A model generated the notes under the pieces. That model saw only the letters and a program-made list of their open reading frames with translations. It searched no databases and had not been told where the DNA came from. Source: Phyto melanocephala (Eukaryota; Arthropoda; Insecta; Diptera; Rhinophoridae). Taken from it: 64,000 bases of DNA. How positions within the stretch are numbered: the first letter of the stretch is position 1; each line of letters starts with the position of its first letter. Shown here piece after piece: positions 35,429-46,780 of this stretch. Position numbers and translations under genes: made by a program. The stretch spans positions 13,243,474 through 13,307,473 of the forward strand of contig OW799236.1 in the NCBI GenBank assembly GCA_941918925.1. The letters run 5' to 3'.

Positions 35429-35448
35429 TTCACTTTTATATATATAGA
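34325..35448 (-). mobile_element. Non-autonomous Helitron with eight tandem units, opposite orientation
   Basis: On the minus strand it starts TCTATATATATAAAAG (after A), followed by a (GT)n tract (plus (CA)n at 35395-35424), and ends GCGCGCCGGGTTTGGCTAG before T. About eight tandem units of roughly 121 bp, each with GGGCGTGGCCCCGCCCAC or a variant and CAAAGTTTCAGAA, occupy 34430-35310. Open frames of 76 and 174 codons in this segment are by-products of the repeats. Confidence 0.8.
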
Positions 35449-35604
35449 TTTTGAACTTTAGTAACATGGTGCAAATATACAAGGTGATTGCATTTTGAAG
35501 AATTTTGTTTTTAACTTTTTTTATATGAATTTTGATAATTGTAAATTTTAAGAGCTGATCAACTGAAACTTCCGTATTAAGTATAACCTGGTTAGTTGTT
35601 TTTT

Positions 35605-35993
35605 TTCTACTTGTCAAGCCTTCTTATTTAATACTAATATTGTGGGGGTCTTAGGGGGCAAAAAAGGAATTACTGTGTATATGTGGCCCATATTACCGAC
35701 ATTTTATTTCATTCAACTTTTAAAGTTTTATTTTTTCATAGTGAAATGTATGCTATTGGTTAAGGCCTTTATTTTTATATCAATATTGAGGTGGTACCAA
35801 TATTGAGTTGGTACTAGATTTGACTCATATATAAATTTATTGAACGCCAGTTTGTAGTAGCGGCCATCAAGAATTTTAATCGTTTTATTGTCATTATATT
35901 TTGATAATAACCATATCGCTCCACTCTGTGTTCAAGAAGCTAAAAAGAAATTCGATTTTGTTTTGCATTTCATTTGAATTTTAATGATTATAT
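35605..35993 (-). mobile_element. Helentron/DINE long-subfamily fragment
   Basis: Shares TACTTGTCAAGCC, ACTAATATTGTGGGGGTC, CTCATATATAAATTTATTGA and GCGGCCATCAAGAATTTTAA with the other two long-subfamily copies. Neither end is preserved; the right side is bounded by the Tc1-like element at 35996. Confidence 0.5.
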
Positions 35994-35995
35994 TA

Positions 35996-36565
35996 AGGGT
36001 TTTTCAATTTAAAGGGGCGATGTTGAATGTGAACCACTTCTAACCTCAAGTTTTTTCTGCATTTCATTTGACATTTCTCAAGTTCAGGCTAACTCAACTT
36101 GAACCATGGAAATATTTACAATCGAGCAACGCGTAAAGTTATTCAGGCTTATAATGAAAATGGGCGTTGAAATCAAAATTTCGTGATTATTTTGGTCACC
36201 GTAATCCTTCAAATTTTGGTACAATCTGGAGAATTGTGAAAAATATTTAAATTTTATCAAAACAGGTCTGTATGAAATGTAATAATATCCATGAATGCCT
36301 TCTTAGTTTATTGAACGGAAAACATTGCTGTTTTTCGTGATATCGTGGCAAAAGAGCATCCAACCTGGACTCCTCATCGTGACCAGCAATGGAACATCAA
36401 CATTGTCATTGAAAATCTGGACCATCGGATAGAGGTGAGCCATTTGTTCCACACGTAATTGAACCATACAAATATTATCATAATAAAAAGATATGCCAAT
36501 AATTTCGTAAATAATTTGTGTTTTTTTTTTAAATCAACATCGGCCCTTAAAATTTAACCACCCTT
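35996..36565 (+). mobile_element. Deleted Tc1-like transposon, both ends present
   Basis: The left end AAGGGTTTTTCAATTTAAAG continues GGGCGATGTTGA. The right end, read inverted, is AAGGGTGGTTAAATTTTAAG then GGCCGATGTTGA. TA flanks both (35994-35995 and 36566-36567). The interior holds a transposase N-terminus at 36106-36435 and nothing of the catalytic domain. Confidence 0.75.
36106..36435 (+). pseudogene. Tc1/IS630-type transposase N-terminal remnant
   Basis: Starts MEIFTIEQRVKLFRLI, the same DUF4817-type helix-turn-helix start as the 4314 transposase but clearly a different lineage. Frameshifts follow, with fragments resembling the second helix (NFGTIWRIVKN) and then TENIAVFRDIVAKEHPTW, matching the 'enI..v...v...P..S.rr' block that precedes the catalytic core. 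The catalytic DDE domain is deleted; the remnant ends at about 36435 and the right inverted repeat follows within 130 bp. It could only have been mobilised in trans. Confidence 0.65.
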
Positions 36566-36567
36566 TA

Positions 36568-39500
36568 TATACTGTAGCGTAAGAAATTCTAGATTCTGTT
36601 TAACTTTCTCTCTTTGTGTAATATCACCAGACAAATAGAAGAATATTAAATCGCACGACCTGTAAGCCAGCCCTGATCATTGAAATGAGAGTTGACCAGG
36701 CAAGCAGGTAATTAAATTTTCCACGCTGCATGGCATCGTTTCTTAAAGCTACAGGTCATTCCTATTAATATCATCAAACTATGTGAGTAAGAGCTCTGTT
36801 ATCATATCGAAACACAGTCAGTTTGTCAGTAAGTCACTCTTTTGCCAGCCACGTTATAGCAAAATTATTGTTCATTGATTTCTTCACTTTCGAATTCGGA
36901 CAAAATAATCACAGGTTACAGAGGCATTTGTTCTTTCCAAATCATATGTGAGCCAAAACGTTTGGAATGATTTTGCTATAAAAATGAAGAACACTTGTAT
37001 CGAATTCGGTTCGCTAAATTCAAATCTTGTGCCGGTTGAATGTAGTCATTGCCGTAACTAGACCCTCGAATAGGAACAAATTAACCACTGATGCATATCA
37101 AATTAACTCTGTTTAAAAATTTTGACAATTAAAATTTTTTTTAAGCTTTTACCACCCCCAGAAAAAATGTGTAGGTACGACAATGAAAGTGGTCAGGTCA
37201 CCTTTGATTGAACTGCATACAGAGGACTTTAATTATTCTAAAAATACTGTTACAACCACTATTTTTTCTTACTCTAAATTCTGAGATTAAAGCCTGTGTT
37301 CCAATATAAAGTACAGCAGTGCAGTTGTAACATCCCAGAAATTTTAAAGTGGTGGGTTATTTTCATCCCCCCCCCACCCCCAGCACGGTGGTTTAACATG
37401 AAGTGAGTCATATTTGAACCTGTTAAGGCTTCTTCTATCTTACCGTGCATTTACACATGCAAGTAATGGCGTGCAAGTGTTGTATACGTATTATAAGCGA
37501 ATTATTCTTCGAAGTAGTCGAATCTTTTGCGATTTGCTTTTCTGTGTACATATGCGAGGGCAAGTTCATTTTCAAAATGTCGTCAAAGTCTGAACTTTAA
37601 AACATTTTCGTTTTGTTTTAGTTTTGTCTTCATATTAACTTTTTGTTTGTGTTGGTTAGATGCAGTTACTGAGATCATCAAACAGGCAAATTTTCTGAAA
37701 AGCGTTTAACATTTGTTATTAGTATTATTTTAATTATATTAACAAATCAATAATTAACAAATTTGTTTTTTTTTAATGCGCATTTCAAAAAATATATCAA
37801 AATAATACACATAACAAGTTAAAACTTGAATTACAAATTTGCTTTAAAAAAGGGTAACATTGTTTATCGTTTTGATATTTAGTGGCATGCCACTGTCAAA
37901 TTTCTACTTGCATGCAAATTTAGCTGCTACTGGAGCGGCCATTGCGAAAATGTAAGTGAATTAGTAGAAAATTTAAAGTGTATTTAGTTTTTCGGACTGT
38001 TTGTGGTATGTGTAAACGCTGGGTTAGTTATTCATATATTAGGAATTTGGGTTTTAAGTAACAAGAGCTTAAGAACTGATAAACTCTATGTCAGTTTTAA
38101 GTATGTAAGATATTTCATAGATTAAGGAAACCAATTTGAACTACTAACAAAACATTTTTAATTGTTAAATTGAAATGACACAACAAACACTACTTATAAT
38201 ACAATTTTGAATTATTTTTTCAAATATATTCAAAAACAATTTTATCCTTCTTTTCTACTAAAATTATATATTTTTCATAGATACCAAAAGCATTCAACAC
38301 AAAATAAACTCTGAAACAATAGTCGACATAAACAAAATTTAAAAAAATAAAATAAATTAAAAAAAAAAAAGTAAAAAATACTACTCTGCCAAGAGAACAT
38401 AATTTAATTCAACACTGTTAGTGGTGTACCTGATCAATTTTTGCGTTTTGTTTTTTGTGAAATAAAAATAAAATAAAAATATTTTATGTATTTCATTCCC
38501 TTAGTTTTAGTTTTCCATTTTCATTAACATGGATTTTTTTCTCGTTTATTCACAAATTACTTTTTACTTTTACTATTTGCTTTAGTAAATGCTTTGAATT
38601 CCTTTTCTGTTTCCCGCCAAAAAATGAAATACAAAAAGCTTATAAAAATATATTGTATGTGTGTGTTTGTTGCATAAAGTGTTTTCGGTGGATACAAAGT
38701 GAAACGATGAATGAATGGCGTTGTAGTCCTACCAAAAAAAAAAGAAAATGTTTCCCTTTTTTGCCAAACAATGGACTCTCCCAAAGAAACTGGGTTAGTT
38801 TTTAAAATAATATTATTAGTGAAAGAATAACAAGAGTTATTTGATAAAGATAGTAAAAGATTAACAATATTAATTGTTATAGCAAAAAGTGTGGAAAAAT
38901 TTTTTTTAGCGAGAGATATAGCATCTTTTTTTTCCTGCGAACCGTTTGTTCAAAAAGCGTATTATCTTGAAAGAAATTAATTAATATTTTCCCTTTAAAT
39001 ATTTTCATACGATAAATTGTTGTTAGTTGTTGAAGCCATGTGTAATATCGTAGAGTTATTAAATAGCTCGAGGCTACACTCTCAAGGCTTTTAATCAAAA
39101 CAATTTTGTTTAATGGGAGATTTGGGCTGCTTTGAAGTCGAATAAAATGTTTAAGTCTCAGCTATTTATGATTGAATAATAAAATATATTAGCTGACCTG
39201 TCAAACGTGTTTTATTTGCTTTTAAAGTGATTAAAGAAGAATCGTTGTTTTGCCTATAACTTTTTTGGTCTTGTCACCTGTAAACCAAAATTTTCGCTAT
39301 AGAGAGAGAGACCGAATGTCATTGGTAAATCAAAAATTTAATAATTTGTATAAAAGTACAGTACAGTACAGCCACAACAACAACAATAACACATACCTAT
39401 GATACAATGCTGGTGCATAGCAAGTGAAAAATCGTATGGTCAGTGCACAAGTATATTGACGATCCAAACAACAACTGAGAATATTCAGCTCTACATTCCA

Positions 39501-39811
39501 ATTAGAAGACCAAATGTCATTGTACAAGTTAGCAACAGATGTACATATCATTATTATTTATAATTCTTAAGCAATAGTAGTGAATACCCGTACTAATTGT
39601 AAAATATGCCTTGTAATCAATTTTGCGTTAAATCAAAATTTATTTCATTTTAACCAATAAAATTAATGGAGAATGGAGTGATTGTAACATTAAACCTGAA
39701 AGTTAAGAAATCATTACTAATAAACAAAAGTTGAATATTGTAAAGAAAATTTAAAAAATAAATAAGAAAACATTCTATATCGAATCACAGAGTTTTTTAA
39801 TCGGCGGTTAA
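36568..39811. other. Mostly AT-rich spacer
   Basis: No gene recognised. A poly-C tract lies near 37369-37381. GC-richer unassigned sequence spans 36570-37440. TTTACACAT words at about 37447 and, inverted, at 38002 could be ends of a MITE but match too briefly. Confidence 0.4.
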
Positions 39812-40147
39812 TGTAGAGCATGCGAGGAAGAGGATGGGACTTTGGTACACTACCTCTGTCATTGTCCTGCGTTTGGGCATATTAGACGCGAGAATTTTAC
39901 AGTGGATACTATGCCGAATTTGGAATACCTGGGGAACTCGAACTGGAGATCCATAAGGAGTTACATTGAGGGGACTGGGTTCTTGAACTAGTGCGTTATT
40001 TATGGAAAATTATGTTTATGGTTTTTGTTTGGGAATTCCGTTTTCCACATTGAGCGCACAACATGCCAACTGGGCATAAGTGCATACCTATCATGGGTTT
40101 GGGCCTTTAATGCCCCTCCTTTTCAACTTAACCTAACCTAACCTAAT
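39812..40147 (+). pseudogene. 3' end of an RNase H-bearing LINE with (CCTAA)n-like tail
   Basis: An open frame to the stop at 39989-39991 reads CRACEEEDGTLVHYLCHCPA, then FGHIRRENFTVD and WRSIRSYIEGTGFLN. This is the Cys/His-rich C-terminus (C..C.e.....H.lC.CPA) that follows the RNase H domain in I-group and related non-LTR elements. An in-frame TAA lies just upstream at 39809. A roughly 130-bp 3' UTR ends in TTAACCTAACCTAACCTAA, a pentanucleotide tail. Only this 5'-truncated end remains, the usual outcome of incomplete target-primed reverse transcription. The exact clade cannot be set from this fragment. Confidence 0.7.
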
Positions 40148-40640
40148 AGAACCAACGGCAAAAGTAATTTTGCATAAGACATCACGATAAACAGCTTGGT
40201 AATTTTTCAAGTAACAATAATAAATCATTATGGAAAATGTGGGGCAATTTGTTGATATTTGTAGGAGAATATATATAGGAAAATCCAGCCGTATCTTCGA
40301 AACCACTAAACCGATTTCATGTATACTTCACACAAACCATCTACATACCATTCCCAATGCACCCTAAATGTTGGTTGAAATCGGTCTACGCATTTCCGCA
40401 GTTAGTGGTGACATTCAAGTGTACCATTCCTTCTATATATATATTTAGATTTGGCACAGTAAATGGGTCACCTATGTGGTAAAAACTTTAAAGAAGAAAA
40501 GTCAATTGCGTTTTCATTAAAAGAATCCAAAGCTGCCGTAATATATGCCGAAATAATACCAAAACGCTTAATCCGCTTTCTTAACATAAAAAATCCCACA
40601 AGGCGATATCTTAACTCTTTAACTATTCAATGTACGAAAA
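40148..40640. other. Spacer with a possible repeat end
   Basis: 40260-40452 ends CCATTCCTTCTATATATATA and contains GGTTGAAATCGGTCTACGCA, a style seen in fly Helitron-type or short repeats. No second copy in the window. Confidence 0.3.
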
Positions 40641-40990
40641 GATGATTTTCTTAAGTAATGCAGGAAGAAGGTATCAATGCTAGTTAGAAACTGGAGACCG
40701 CAAACCATAAAACTTTATCTGCTTGCATAAGCGAATGATGTAGCTGTAGGTGGAGATCGCTTAAAGTGGTTTTGGAATGAATATAAACAAAGCCAAATCT
40801 AAAGGAAAAATCGCGAGTAGCATCAATTTAAAAATGGATGGAACCAGAATTTTTTAATTTACCATAAACGCAAAGAGGGATAAATACTTCCTTATACCAG
40901 GTTCTGTGTTCCTGGCAGAGAATATGTTAATTATAGAAGGAATTAAGTGGATAAAGGAGACTGTTAACGAAGCTTTTAATAATTTGTTTA
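40640..40990 (+). pseudogene. Decayed LINE reverse-transcriptase segment
   Basis: One frame contains ANDVAVGG near 40733-40756, compatible with a mutated (Y/F)ADDvA..v reverse-transcriptase motif. The RNase H-like DSQSVI follows about 240 bp downstream at 40993, closer than usual, so sequence has been lost. Many stops. The identification rests on the order of the two motifs and is tentative. Confidence 0.4.
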
Positions 40991-41900
40991 AGGACAGCCA
41001 ATCAGTTATAAACCCTAATAAACGAAATAATTGAATTTCGTCATACACAGTAATGCAATAGAGAGAAAAACTTTAATGCAATTTTTAAGCGTTTGGAAAC
41101 AATAAGGATACCAGTTAAATACGGTAAAATCGGAAATGAATTAGCCAAAAAATTTTTAAAAAATTAAATCATTTTGAAATACCATCACCTTGACAAATGG
41201 TGAATCCTTTCACAAGTATAAAAATTAACTACAAGTTGGGAAAATGAAGGAACTAGTCAAGTCATGATGTCAAGTCACCTCACAAGTCCATGAGGACAGC
41301 CAATCAGTTATTGAAACACCAGTAAATGAAAAACTTGAGTCTCGAAATGTCCCCCAATACAATAGAGAGATAAAGTCAAAGACGAATTGTAAACGTTTAG
41401 AGATAATATATACATCAACCAATACGGCAAAATTGGATATGAATAAGCCAACGAATTATTAAAAACTCAAAAAATTTTGGAATGCCATCACCTTGACAAA
41501 TGCTGAATCCTTTCACAAGTTTAAAAATTAACTTAAAATTGGGGAAATGAAGGAACAAGTCAAGTCATGATGTCAAGTCACCTCAGAAGCCCGTGAGGAC
41601 AGCCAATCAGTTATTGAAACACCAGTAAATGAAAAAGTTTAATCTCGAAATGTCCACCAATACAATAGAGAGATAAACTCAAAGAGGAATTGTAAACGTT
41701 TAGAGATAATATGGATATCAGGACAATACGGCAAAATTAGAAATTTATAAATCAACAAATTATTAAAAACTTAAATAATTTTGGAATACCATCACCTTGA
41801 CAAATGCTGAATCCTTTCACAGGTTTAAAAATTAACTTAAAGTTGGGCAAACAAAGGAACAACTTAAGTCAACACACAAGTCCGTTAGGTGAAAAAAATG
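40990..41900 (+). repeat. Three tandem units (~305 bp) derived from a LINE RNase H domain
   Basis: GGACAGCCAATCAGTTAT recurs at 40993, 41294 and 41600. Each unit also carries CAATAGAGAGA, CGTTTAGAGATAAT or a variant, TACGGCAAAAT, CCATCACCTTGACAAATG and CCTTTCACA. Conceptual translation gives EDSQSVI (RNase H 'tDSqaai') and YGKIGNELAKK (RNase H 'GH.gi.GNE.AD..A'). So the amplified unit is a piece of a retrotransposon gene, now full of stops. Units 2 and 3 are closer to each other than to unit 1. Confidence 0.65.
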
Positions 41901-43079
41901 TTATGGGATGACCCAAATCCTAAGCAATCGAGGGAGGCACTAAAACTAAGTAAGCAAATACTTGTGTAACAAAAGCTCACACGGAGTCAAAAACTGATCC
42001 AGCTCGTCGTATACTGATTAGGAATTAATTGCATTAATTTATATATTTCAAAATACGAAGTCTCCTTATATATCCTCAATTCAAAAGGATAAATACAAAA
42101 TCGAAAGAAACTCGTGACACCAAAAAAATTTTCCAAGATAAAAAAAACACAAGTAATAATTTTTACATCACATATGTTAATCAATGCTAATAGAATTGCT
42201 GTAGGAGACATGTTAGTATTTAAAAAAAGTTCATGAAATTCCCTTCACCTTTTTTCTAAAAGATTTCAAATTTACTCCCATACCCTTCAATGGTTTGAAA
42301 ACCAAATCTTAAAACGACAACTTTATTAACCACTTTATTTGAAGTACTTCTACAAACATTTTAAATAAATGTTGTTACAATCTTACAGCCATATTTAAAA
42401 GCCTTAAATTAAATAAAATACGTTAAAGTCAAAATAAAATTAATTTAAAGAAAATCTGTATTAACAACCAATATGCCTCATTTATTTGCCAAAATAAAAA
42501 ATTACTTTGCAACAGCAGAAAAGGTCAAATAAATCAAATAATCATTGAAAATATGTTGAAAGGGCTTAAATATTTATTTTCTCTTGCTTTTTTTATTTCC
42601 TGTATTTTTTTCACGGCTACTGCTCTTGCTTTTCAATAAACATAACCAGCGCAACTTATGACTTTTAAGTAAACAAGTGCTGATCTGTCAGGGAAAATTA
42701 TATACTCACACAATCATACATATAGTCAGTAATTTATAGACAAAATATGCACTGTACGTGTAAAATAAATTTCAGTTAAATAATGAGCATCATACATACA
42801 GATATTTAACACAGTTAATATTTACTTAATCCGCATGGATGACAATATCAGATGCGGGCGATGCAGAAGTTTGGGGATACAAACAAAATTTATACCGTGA
42901 CTACAATTGCATGTTTATGTATGTATGAATGCTATATAATTGCTGAGTGTTATTAATGCTGGCTGATAAGTTCAACTGAAAATGAAACACATTTTTACTT
43001 ACATATTTAGAATTGTAGATAAGTGTGAGAGTGTGGAGCAAAAAAATCGGGCTTAAAGGGTTAATTTTTAGCAGATTAT
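41901..43079. other. AT-rich spacer
   Basis: No gene recognised. Confidence 0.4.
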
Positions 43080-46000
43080 ATTGAAGTCTACTAGGACTGT
43101 GCTCAAATTGAATTAAAACCTAGCTGGAATTTATTTAGATCTACACTGGAACTGGCCTGCAAAAGAACTTAACTAGAAGTGCAACTAGAACTAGAACAGA
43201 AACTGAAATAGAACTATATAAGAACTGGATAAGAACTGAATAAAAGTGAACTAGAAGTAAACCAGAGCTATAATAAAAATTAATCTAAGCTGATCTCGAA
43301 CTTAACTATAAAGACTACTACTAGTACTAAAAGAGAACTGAATAAGAGTTGAACTAGAAATGGATATAAGTTGAACTTAAACTTAAGTAGTAGTCGAAAT
43401 AGAACTTCTTTTAAACCATACTATTACTTAACTAAAATAGAGGTAAGACTGAACTAGAACTGAACTATGATTTAATTAGAATTAAAATACAAGTTAAATA
43501 AAATTAATCCAGAACCGAACTAGAACGGTGTCATGCAGACTCCACTTGACTTTTTGCGTACAGTGAATTACCACGTTAACCAGAACTGAACTGGAACTAA
43601 ACGAGAACTGAATTAAAATTTACTAGAACTAAATACAATAGACCTTAACTAGGACTGAAATTGAACATAACTAAAACTTAACTTGAACATAACTAAAACT
43701 TAACTTGTAATGAACTAGAACTGAACTAGAACTGAACTAGAACTGAACTAGAACTGAACTAGAACTGAACTAGAACTGAACTAGAACTGAACTAGAACTG
43801 AACTAGAACTGAACTAGAACTGAACTAGAACTGAACTAGAACTTAACTAGAACTGAACTAGAACTGAACTAGAACTGAACTAGAACTGAACTAGAACTTA
43901 ACTAGAACTGAACTAGAACTGAACTATAACTGAACTAGAACTTAACTAGAACTGAACTGGAACTGAACTAGAACTGAACTAGAACTGAACTAGAACTGAA
44001 CTAGAACTGAACTAGAACTGAACTAGAACTGAACTAGAACTGAACTAGAACTGAACTAGAACTGAACTAGAACTGAACTGAAGAACTGAACTAGAACTGA
44101 ACTAGAACTGAACTAGAACTGAAGTAGAACTGAACTAGAACTGAACTAGAACTGAACTAGAACTGAACTAAAACTTAACAAGAACTGAACTATAACTGAA
44201 CTAGAACTGAACTAAAACTTAACCAGAACTAGAACTAGAACTGAACTAGAACTGAACTAGAACTGAACAAGAACTGAACTAGAACTGAACTAGAACTGAA
44301 CTAGAACTGAACTAGAACTGAACTAGAACTGAACTAGAACTGAACTAGAACTGAACTAGAACTTAACTAGAACTGAACTAGAACTGAACTAGAACTGAAC
44401 TAGAACTAAACTAGAACTGAACTAGAACTTAACTAGAACTGAACTAGAACTGAACTATAACTGAACTAGAACTTAACTAGAACTGAACTAGAACTGAACT
44501 AGAACTGAACTAGAACTGAACCAGAACTGAACTAGAACTGAACTAGAACTGAACTAGAACTGAACTAGAACTTAACTAGAACTGAACTGAAGAACTGAAC
44601 TAGAACTGAACTAAAACTTAACCAGAACTAGAACTAGAACTGAACTAGAACTGAACTAGAACTGAACTAGAACTGAACTAGAACTGAACTAGAACTGAAC
44701 TAGAACTGAACTAGAACTTAACTAGAACTGAACTAGAACTGAACTAGAACTGAACTAGAACTTAACTAGAACTGAACTAGAACTGAACTAGAACTGAACT
44801 AGAACTGAACTAGAACTGAACTAGAACTGAACTAGAACTTAACTAGAACTGAACTGAAGAACTGAACTAGAACTGAACTAGAACTGAACTAGAACTGAAG
44901 TAGAACTGAACTAGAACTGAACTATAACTGAACTAGAACTGAACTAAAACTTAACCAGAACTGAATTATAACTGAACTAGAACTGAACTAAAACTTTACC
45001 AGAACTAGAACTAGAACTGAACTAGAACTGAACTAGAACTGAACTAGAACTGAACTAGAACTGAACTAGAACTGAACTAGAACTGAACTAGAACTGAACT
45101 AGAACTGAACTAGAACTGAACTAGAACTGAACTAGAACTTAACTAGAACTGAACTAGAACTGAACTAGAACTGAACTAGAACTGAACTAGAACTTAACTA
45201 GAACTGAACTAGAACTGAACTATAACTGAACTAGAACTTAACTAGAACTGAACTAGAACTGAACTAGAACTGAACTAGAACTGAACTAGAACTGAACTAG
45301 AACTGAACTAGAACTGAACTAGAACTGAACTAGAACTGAACTAGAACTGAACTAGAACTGAACTAGAACTGAACTAGAACTTAACTAGAACTGAACTGAA
45401 GAACTGAACTAGAACTGAACTAAAACTTAACCAGAACTAGAACTAGAACTGAACTAGAACTGAACTAGAACTGAACTAGAACTGAACTAGAACTGAACTA
45501 GAACTGAACTAGAACTGAACTAGAACTGAACTAGAACTGAACTAGAACTGAACTAGAACTGAACTAGAACTGAACTAGAACTGAACTAGAACTTAACTAG
45601 AACTGAACTAGAACTGAACTAGAACTGAACTAGAACTTAACTAGAACTGAACTAGAACTGAACTAGAACTGAACTAGAACTTAACTAGAACTGAACTGAA
45701 GAACTGAACTAGAACTGAACTAGAACTGAACTAGAACTGAACTAGAACTGAAGTAGAACTGAACTAGAACTGAACTATAACTGAACTAGAACTGAACTAA
45801 AACTTAACCAGAACTAGAACTAGAACTGAACTAGAACTGAACTAGAACTGAACTAGAACTGAACAAGAACTGAACTAGAACTGAACTAGAACTGAACTAG
45901 AACTGAACTAGAACTGAACTAGAACTGAACTAAAACTGAACTAGAACTGAACTAGAACTTAACTAGAACTGAACTATAACTGAACTAGAACTGAACTAGA

Positions 46001-46780
46001 ACTGAACTAGAACTTAACTAGAACTGAACTAGAACTGAACTAGAACTGAACTAGAACTGAACTAGAACTGAACTAGAACTTAACTAGAACTGAACTGAAG
46101 AACTGAACTAGAACTGAACTAGAACTGAACTAGAACTGAAGTAGAACTGAACTAGAACTGAACTAGAACTGAACTAGAACTGAACTAAAACTTAACCAGA
46201 ACTAGAACTAGAACTGAACTATAACTGAACTAGAACTGAACTAGAACTGAACTAAAACTTAACCAGAACTAGAACTGAACTAGAACTTAACTAGAACTGA
46301 ACTAGAACTGAACTAGCACTGAACTAGACCTGAACTAGAACTTAACTAGAACTGAACTAGAACTGAACTATAACTGAACTAGAACTTAACTTGAACTGAA
46401 CTAGAACTGAACTAGAACTGAACTAGGACTGAACTAGAACTGAACTAAAACTTAACCAGAACTAGAACTAGAACTGAACTAGAACTAAACCAGAACTGAA
46501 CAAGAACTGAACTAGAACTGAACTAGAATCGAACTAGAACTGAACTAGAACTTAACTAGAACTAAACCCGAACTGAACTAGAACTAAATTAAAATTAACT
46601 AAAACTACAACAGACCTTAACTACAACTGAACTAGATCTGATCTTGAACATAACTGGAACTTAGCTAGGAATGATCTAGATCTGATACAAGATTAAAATA
46701 GAACTGAAATTGAGCTGAACTAAAACTAACCTTAAACTGAAATAAAACTGGACTCGAAAAAGGACTGGAACTGAACTTAG
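43080..46780. repeat. Minisatellite of 11-bp unit GAACTGAACTA
   Basis: The core at about 43700-46600 is near-continuous GAACTGAACTA, roughly 260 units. Variants include GAACTTAACTA, AAACTTAACCAGAACTA and an 8-bp-longer form GAACTGAAGAACTGAACTA. The long form recurs at about 44072, 44581, 44850, 45390, 45690 and 46090, marking higher-order blocks of roughly 270-540 bp. Both flanks (43080-43700 and 46600-46780) decay gradually into diverged units. TAG/TGA/TAA words stop every frame on both strands, so it is non-coding. Confidence 0.95.

Noticed and set aside
34858..35617. Open frames of 76 and 174 codons
   Set aside because: They run through the roughly 121-bp tandem units and the (CA)n tract of a Helitron; internal repetition keeps the frame open by chance.
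37447..38015. Possible MITE with TTTACACAT ends
   Set aside because: Terminal similarity is only about 12 of 16 bases and no target duplication could be seen.
43080..46780. CRISPR-like array
   Set aside because: The repeat unit is 11 bp without unique spacers in a eukaryotic, AT-rich context; it is a minisatellite.
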